From Papaver somniferum (Eukaryota > Streptophyta > Magnoliopsida > Ranunculales > Papaveraceae): DNA of 64,000 nt. The position numbers and the translations under genes were made by a program. Location of the stretch: contig NC_039359.1 of assembly GCF_003573695.1 (NCBI RefSeq), positions 158,154,210-158,218,209 on the forward strand, written 5' to 3'. The notes below the pieces were generated by a model. That model saw only the letters and a program-made list of their open reading frames with translations, ran no database searches and was not told the DNA's origin. Positions 58,921-64,000 of the stretch are shown here, piece by piece (the first letter of the stretch is position 1; each line of letters starts with the position of its first letter).

Positions 58921-61620
58921 ATGGAAAAGACTCAGGAAGCAGGAAAATCCAAAGCTTTGTCAAAAGAAACACCCAGGACAACCCCGGTCATCACCCGAAG
59001 CAAGCAGAAAGGAGATAAAGCTAAAATGACCAGTCGAAGGCAAGATACTGCGGAAATCACTTCACCTATGAACGCTAATTCAGTTGCAGCGGTGGCTCTC
59101 AGAGCAGCAGCGACAAAGTACGGTGCGGCGGCGGTAGTCCCGAAAGCTGCAGAGGCTAGCAATACTTGCGCCATGAGTCAACTTAATCAACCAAGAGAAA
59201 GGGTGGATGAATCCAGAACATTCCAACCCGTGCACCTTCTAACTTTTGGAATGCCACCAACAAATGATCAAAATCAAACCATACTGGCGGCTCTAGCACC
59301 GCAGAGGGGCACTCACCCCAATTTGGAAATGCCAGCAACCGAAGCTGAACCCCTGCCACCTTTAGTGCAGACCATGGAGGAGGGCGGCACCATGGCTGTA
59401 ATAGCACGCGCAGGGACTCCCAATCAGGGGTCCAACCAATCACACCGACTGATGGCTGAGCTTGAGGAACTGAGGAAGAGCCAGCAGGTTTACGCAGATG
59501 TTGTAGCCCTGTTGGCCAGAGAAAATCAAGATTTAAAGGAGCGGATTGCTCTAAGCACGAAGACCAGCCAACAACTTGATGAAGCAAACTCCAAAGCACC
59601 AGAGCCAAACCGAGACTGTAGAGTCGTCATAGCGGCTAATGAAGACGCGACAAGGGGAAGTAGCGTATCCGACCCGGATTATGATGATGGAGAGTCAGAC
59701 GGTAACGAGCCTAAGAATTTAGGGCACCAACGCGCAATGGAAGAACTACGAGATGAGATGATGGCCGAGATCAGGCAATTAAAAAATAAACAAGGCGGGG
59801 GGAGGTTAGAAGAGGTCATGAGAGAAGCTAACTCCACGCCCTTAACTCATCGCTTGGCCAACACCCCTATTCCACTGAAATGCCCTGTCCCAACGTTCGA
59901 ATGCTATGATGGATCCAGCGACCCTGCTGCACATATTCGGTACTACAACCGTGTCTTAGCTAGATGGGGTCAGAACGACGCCGTACTCTGCAGATACTTC
60001 CCGTCAAGCCTGAAGGGATCGGCGTTATCATGGTTCGATAATCTGTCACCAAACTCCATCCACTCATACGACCAACTCGCAGAGAAATTCTTAAGAACGT
60101 ACATGTACAACAAGACTGTAAACACCGGAATGGATAAGCTCTTTTCACTAGCGATTGGCTACAAGGAAACCACGAGGGAGTACACTAACAGATGGCACAA
60201 GATCTGCCAAGCCATAGGGAGCGTGGACCCAGTGGTAAGCATCAATTGCTACAAATGGGGCTTAGACCGAATGAGTCCCCTATTTGTTGAAATTCATGGG
60301 AGCGTGCCTAAGACAGAGGGAGATCTTCGAATAATTATCGAAAAGCACGCTCGACTTGAAGAAATTCAACGGGAAAACCCGAGGGCATATCCGCAGATGT
60401 CTCACCGCACCAATTCAGCGGAACAAACCAATGGGGCCAAAAGGAGTTGCTCAGGGGAGAGACCTCACGAAGATAGGAAGGAACGAAGGGATGAACGAAG
60501 AGCAGGTGACCGAAAATTCGAAGATCAAGTTTACACGAAACTCAATGCTAGCTATGCTCGTATCCTACGAGAGATCAAAGGGAGGGAAAACTTAGAGTGG
60601 CCATGGTCTAAGGGAAAGCAGCCCCCGAGATCCGAGAAGTCTAAAGATTACTGTGAATATCACTGTTTCAACGGACACCAGACCGAAAAGTGCAAGAACC
60701 TTAAAATAATGATCCAAAAATTAATTGATGCGGGAGAGCTCAAACATTACGTACGAAAGGATGTTACCGAGGACAGATCCAAGCGAACCAAACCAGTCCA
60801 ACTTCCGGAAGGAAACCGAACAATCAACACCATCTCGTGTTCTGAAGCCACAGGACCCTCACTTACAGCGCAGATTGGAAAGAGGTTACGGAAACAATTC
60901 GAAGACCGCTGCGAATTATATAAGGTCGATGGGATAGTGGTGGACGAACACGAAGAATGGATGGAATCTCCTATCATCTTCGATGCCGAGGATATCGAAG
61001 AAGATATGGAAGACCATAATGATCCCTTGGTCCTAACACTACCAGTAGCTGGATGTAACCTCAAAAAGATCCTCATAGACGGGGGAAGCTCTGTAAACGT
61101 CCTGTTCTACGATGCATTCAAACGGATGAAGCTCCATGATGAACAGTTAATGACCTCTTATCACACCATCTACGGATTCAATGGAGCAGCCACGAATCCC
61201 TTGGGAGACATCGTGTTGCAGGTTAACGCAGGGCCCATGAAATTGGAAACCCGATTCAGTGTGGTGGACACCCCTTCCCCCTACAATGCTATTATTGGAC
61301 GAAAATGGATACATAAGCTCAAAGGAGTTGCGGCAACATACCACCAATATCTCAGATTTCCAACACCTGAAGGAGTAATGGAAATCAAGGGAGATCGGAT
61401 CACTACGCGAGAATGCCAGGACACTCAGGATCATATCAACAATGAGCAAGAAGAGCAGCGAAAAATCCGAAGAGTAAAAAATCAAGAAACCGCGAAAGAG
61501 AAGACCATAGACCTGTTCCTCAAGGAAACTACAGGGAAGGGCTTGACGAAAGACGATAATGTCCTAATCACAGAAACAAGTACTTCAACAACCAGCGAAG
61601 AACTGAAACACGCTAAATAG
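58921..61620 (+). CDS. Gag-protease polyprotein of the Tat-like Gypsy element, 899 residues, open
   Basis: The ATG at 58921 begins MEKTQEAGKSKAL; an upstream TTG at 58900 is in frame but has no reason to be used. The N-terminal 150 residues are rich in alanine, threonine and proline. A coiled coil follows near residues 180-225 (MAELEELRKSQQ, ARENQDLKER), then a Retrotrans_gag domain near 321-490 (FECYDGSSDPAAHIRYYNRV, SSLKGSALSWFDNL, LAEKFLRTYM), then a knuckle-like CEYHCFNGHQTEKC at 578. An aspartic protease follows, with catalytic D720 in LIDGGSSVNVLFY and the flap-side IIGRKWIHKL near 790. Gag builds the particle; the protease matures it. The frame ends at TAG 61618-61620, and pol continues in the same frame. 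The breaks present in copy 1 are absent here. Confidence 0.9.
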   Translation: MEKTQEAGKSKALSKETPRTTPVITRSKQKGDKAKMTSRRQDTAEITSPMNANSVAAVALRAAATKYGAAAVVPKAAEASNTCAMSQLNQPRERVDESRTFQPVHLLTFGMPPTNDQNQTILAALAPQRGTHPNLEMPATEAEPLPPLVQTMEEGGTMAVIARAGTPNQGSNQSHRLMAELEELRKSQQVYADVVALLARENQDLKERIALSTKTSQQLDEANSKAPEPNRDCRVVIAANEDATRGSSVSDPDYDDGESDGNEPKNLGHQRAMEELRDEMMAEIRQLKNKQGGGRLEEVMREANSTPLTHRLANTPIPLKCPVPTFECYDGSSDPAAHIRYYNRVLARWGQNDAVLCRYFPSSLKGSALSWFDNLSPNSIHSYDQLAEKFLRTYMYNKTVNTGMDKLFSLAIGYKETTREYTNRWHKICQAIGSVDPVVSINCYKWGLDRMSPLFVEIHGSVPKTEGDLRIIIEKHARLEEIQRENPRAYPQMSHRTNSAEQTNGAKRSCSGERPHEDRKERRDERRAGDRKFEDQVYTKLNASYARILREIKGRENLEWPWSKGKQPPRSEKSKDYCEYHCFNGHQTEKCKNLKIMIQKLIDAGELKHYVRKDVTEDRSKRTKPVQLPEGNRTINTISCSEATGPSLTAQIGKRLRKQFEDRCELYKVDGIVVDEHEEWMESPIIFDAEDIEEDMEDHNDPLVLTLPVAGCNLKKILIDGGSSVNVLFYDAFKRMKLHDEQLMTSYHTIYGFNGAATNPLGDIVLQVNAGPMKLETRFSVVDTPSPYNAIIGRKWIHKLKGVAATYHQYLRFPTPEGVMEIKGDRITTRECQDTQDHINNEQEEQRKIRRVKNQETAKEKTIDLFLKETTGKGLTKDDNVLITETSTSTTSEELKHAK

Positions 61621-61626
61621 CAATTA
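61618..61626 (+). promoter_or_regulatory. candidate leaky stop between gag-pro and pol (UAG-CAA-UUA)
   Basis: The stop TAG is followed by CAATTA, which fits the CAR-YYA rule known from tobamovirus readthrough stops. Pol lies in the same frame downstream. Copy 1 has TAG-CAA-TCA at 5559-5567, also a fit. Readthrough would make a small share of Gag-Pol. Confidence 0.55.
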
Positions 61627-61719
61627 AAGAACGTCCCAGTCCTCGGAAACCCGAAGCCTTTGTTCACACCAGTAGATCCCGTAAAGGAAATCAACATAGG
61701 AACGGAATAAAACCCGAAG

Positions 61720-64000
61720 ATGATCAAAATCGGGACCATAATGGACGAAGGAAGAGAACATTCCTTAACCAAATTACTTAAGGAATATGCGGATGTGTTC
61801 TCCTGGAAGCTAGGAGATATGCCGGGGATTGACCCAAAAGTAATCCAACATGAACTACGCATCAAACCGGGCACGCCCCCGTTCAAGCAGAAAATACGAA
61901 AAGTGGCTCCAGAGTATCATGAGGCAGTAGAAACAGAACTTCGGAAGCTACTAGACGCAGGATTTATCAAGGAAGTCAAGTATCCTACCTGGATCTCCAA
62001 CATGGTCATTGTTCCTAAGAAAAATGGAGGGGTTAGAATATGCATCGACTTTACTAATCTCAACAAGGCATGTCCAAAGGACAGCTATCCCCTGCCGAGC
62101 ATAGACCAGCTGGTAGATGCAGTAGAAGGATACGAAGAACTGTCATTCATGGATGGATATTCTGGTTACAACCAAGTAGCCATGGCAGAAGAAGATCAGC
62201 CACACACAGCGTTCTACACCCCACATGGCCTTTATTGCTATACTAGAATGCCTTTTGTACTTCGAAACGCAGGGGCAACATACCAAAGGATGGTCGATGC
62301 TATCTTCAAGCCATGGATTGGAGGAACCCTAGAAGTCTACGTTGACGACATGCTCGTCAAAATCAAGCTGCTTAAAGATCACCACCAGGACCTGAGGAAT
62401 ATCTTCGAAGCAATGAGACAGCATCACATGAAAGTGAATCCGGAGAAATGTACTTTCGGTGTCACCTCGGGGAAGTTCCTCGGGTATCTGGTAACAAAAA
62501 GGGGCATCGAGGTAGACCTAACGAAGATTCAATCCATAGTAGAGATGTCGTCCCCAAAGAATCTAAAGGAAGTGCAGAAGCTCAATGGGTCTATAGCAGC
62601 GTTGGGCAGATTTATTGCACGGTCTTCGGACAAATGCAAACATTTCTTCAATATTCTCAAAAAAGGGAGCAGGTTCGAATGGACCGCTGAATGTGAGGAA
62701 GCATTCCAAAAAATCAAAGAACATCTAGCCTCAATCCGGATCATGCAGAAGCCAGACCCTGACGAGGTTTTGGCACTGTACATAGCAGCAACAGAGGACG
62801 CAGTCAGCGCGGTATTAGTCAAAACCAATACAAAGATAGAACAGCCTATTTATTACGTCAGCAAGACCCTCAATTCTGCGGAAAGAAATTATACTAAGAT
62901 TGAACAACTCATCCTCGCACTGGTATGGGCTACCCAAAAACTGAGAACCTACTTTCTAACTCACCTCGTCAGGGTCCCATGCAAAGCACCATTGGAAGCA
63001 GTCCTCAAAAGCACGGGAAAAGTGGGCCGAATAGCCAAATGGAACACCCATCTGGACCAATTCAACATCATTCATGAAATTCAACATTCTCGGAAGTCCC
63101 AAGTTCTGGCGGATTTCTTAGCAGACCTCCCCCTTGACAACGACGAAGAGATTAAGGGAATACCAGAAGCCGAGGAAGAAAACATGGATCCAATGGATAT
63201 CCTCGAACCTGCGAGTCAAAGACAATGGGAAGTATTCGTCGACGGATCTAAAAATAAGGAAGGAGCAGGAATAGGCATTGTCATTATCACCCCAACTGGA
63301 GAAAGGATTATACAGGCACTTAGATTGGAATTAAAAGAGCATACCAACAACATCGTTGAATACGAAGCTGTCGTACACGCCCTCCGTATAATAATAGAGA
63401 TGGGGGTAACCGATGTAAGGCTGACAAGTGATTCGCAGCTTGTCATACGGCAAATAGGGCTCGAGTATAATGTGTACGATGACACTCTCTCAGCTTACAT
63501 GGCCTTGGTCCAAACATTGGCATCACAAATCCCGAACATTAAGTTCCGGCACTTATGCAGAAGGGACCTCAGGCACGCGGATGCCCTAGCATATATATCA
63601 TCCATGCTGAGGGATAAAAATGTTGAAGCTATTAAAATAGCAAGGGTATACGAGCCTTCGGTTGCATCTCAATTCTCCTTCGCTACCAATCAAGATACGG
63701 TGGAAGAAAATATCGAAGATCAGGTAGGAGAAGACAACCATAATGACTTTGACGAAGAGGATATCCTGTCAAGAGAAAATCAAGACGAAGACTTCAGCAA
63801 CGAAGATGACTGGAGAGTGACAATACATGCCTTTCTCGAAAAAGGAAGCTTACCTGCGGATCAGAAACAAGCTAGGAAGATACTCTCCAAAGTGGGAAGA
63901 TATGATCTTCGGGATGGGGTCCTGCATAAGAAATCCTTCCTTGGACCATTACTACGTTGCTTGTCCCGGAAAGAGGGGCATCGGATTCTAAATGATATCC
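61720..64000 (+). CDS. pol polyprotein of the Tat-like Gypsy element (RT, two RNase H, start of integrase), partial
   Basis: The frame is open from a TAA at 61708-61710 to the window end. That TAA replaces GAA of copy 1 and would block a readthrough product, so a disabling mutation is likely. ATGs lie at 61720 and 61741. Counting from 61741, RT has VPKKNGGVRICIDF near residue 92, D138 in FMDGYSGYNQ, and YVDDML with D202 and D203. MPFVLRNAG has Val where copy 1 keeps the usual Gly. The Ty3-type RNase H near 345-440 lacks its catalytic Asp-rich start. The second, archaeal-type RNase H shows D501 (FVDGSKN), E542 (EYEAV), D564 (SDSQLV) and D614 (HADALAY), a complete catalytic set. The last residues begin the zinc-binding part of integrase. 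Confidence 0.88.
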   Translation, partial: MIKIGTIMDEGREHSLTKLLKEYADVFSWKLGDMPGIDPKVIQHELRIKPGTPPFKQKIRKVAPEYHEAVETELRKLLDAGFIKEVKYPTWISNMVIVPKKNGGVRICIDFTNLNKACPKDSYPLPSIDQLVDAVEGYEELSFMDGYSGYNQVAMAEEDQPHTAFYTPHGLYCYTRMPFVLRNAGATYQRMVDAIFKPWIGGTLEVYVDDMLVKIKLLKDHHQDLRNIFEAMRQHHMKVNPEKCTFGVTSGKFLGYLVTKRGIEVDLTKIQSIVEMSSPKNLKEVQKLNGSIAALGRFIARSSDKCKHFFNILKKGSRFEWTAECEEAFQKIKEHLASIRIMQKPDPDEVLALYIAATEDAVSAVLVKTNTKIEQPIYYVSKTLNSAERNYTKIEQLILALVWATQKLRTYFLTHLVRVPCKAPLEAVLKSTGKVGRIAKWNTHLDQFNIIHEIQHSRKSQVLADFLADLPLDNDEEIKGIPEAEEENMDPMDILEPASQRQWEVFVDGSKNKEGAGIGIVIITPTGERIIQALRLELKEHTNNIVEYEAVVHALRIIIEMGVTDVRLTSDSQLVIRQIGLEYNVYDDTLSAYMALVQTLASQIPNIKFRHLCRRDLRHADALAYISSMLRDKNVEAIKIARVYEPSVASQFSFATNQDTVEENIEDQVGEDNHNDFDEEDILSRENQDEDFSNEDDWRVTIHAFLEKGSLPADQKQARKILSKVGRYDLRDGVLHKKSFLGPLLRCLSRKEGHRILNDI

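Larger units (their letters stand above)
57614..64000 (+). mobile_element. Tat-lineage Gypsy retrotransposon copy 2, cut by the window end
   Basis: It has a 5' LTR (57614-58465), a primer site, an open gag-pro frame, a UAG junction and pol to the last base. It is related to copy 1 along its whole visible length but has a clearly different LTR. The integrase, any antisense frame and the 3' LTR would lie beyond the window. Confidence 0.9.

Overview
The window is repeat-rich nuclear DNA from a flowering plant, probably a eudicot. The evidence is plant-type introns, a BAHD acyltransferase relic, a Tat-lineage Gypsy element with a second RNase H domain, an Athila-like element with a tRNA-Asp primer site, L1-type LINEs that carry RNase H, and MULE and MITE DNA transposons. 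I cannot fix the species from the sequence. Only one host gene looks intact: a three-exon gene for a 150-residue protein at 399-1312. A lone copy of its last exon lies at 54096-54277, so most of what lies between is transposon.

Layout from left to right. 1-1435: the host gene. 1441-14976: a 13.5 kb Tat-like Gypsy element with matching LTRs and a 5-bp target duplication; gag-pro and pol are broken, and a decayed antisense reading frame lies 3' of pol. 15293-19327: a 5'-truncated Copia element, with BAHD acyltransferase pseudogene sequence (19328-20474) starting right after its LTR. 20752-20816: a tRNA-Arg pseudogene. 21320-21640: a LINE tail, then an assembly gap (21643-21817). 21839-25994: a long LINE ORF2 on the minus strand. 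27364-29862: a MULE-like element holding many TTCGGC/GCCGAA palindromes. 30456-43224: a MITE split by a 12.2 kb Athila-like gag-only element with three LTRs. 43478-44716: a small TIR element with a second palindrome array. 46591-49082 and 49470-51953: two solo LTRs of one family, the second inside a LINE. 53190-53940: an opposing LINE fragment. 57614-64000: a second Tat-like Gypsy copy whose gag-pro frame is open and whose pol runs off the window.

The most unusual structure is the three-LTR element. Its middle LTR runs through the primer-binding site into an almost complete tRNA-Asp(GUC) complement, and then joins a poly(A) tract and a second copy of the element's 3' internal end. This looks like a fixed reverse-transcription error: plus-strand synthesis copied the tRNA primer too far and then switched template. 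The outer two LTRs also contain a retired primer-binding site inside U5.

A second point is that gag-pro and pol of the Tat-like element share one frame. They are separated by a UAG followed by CAA-TTA or CAA-TCA, which is the classic leaky-stop context. All family calls rest on motifs read by eye; no database search was run.
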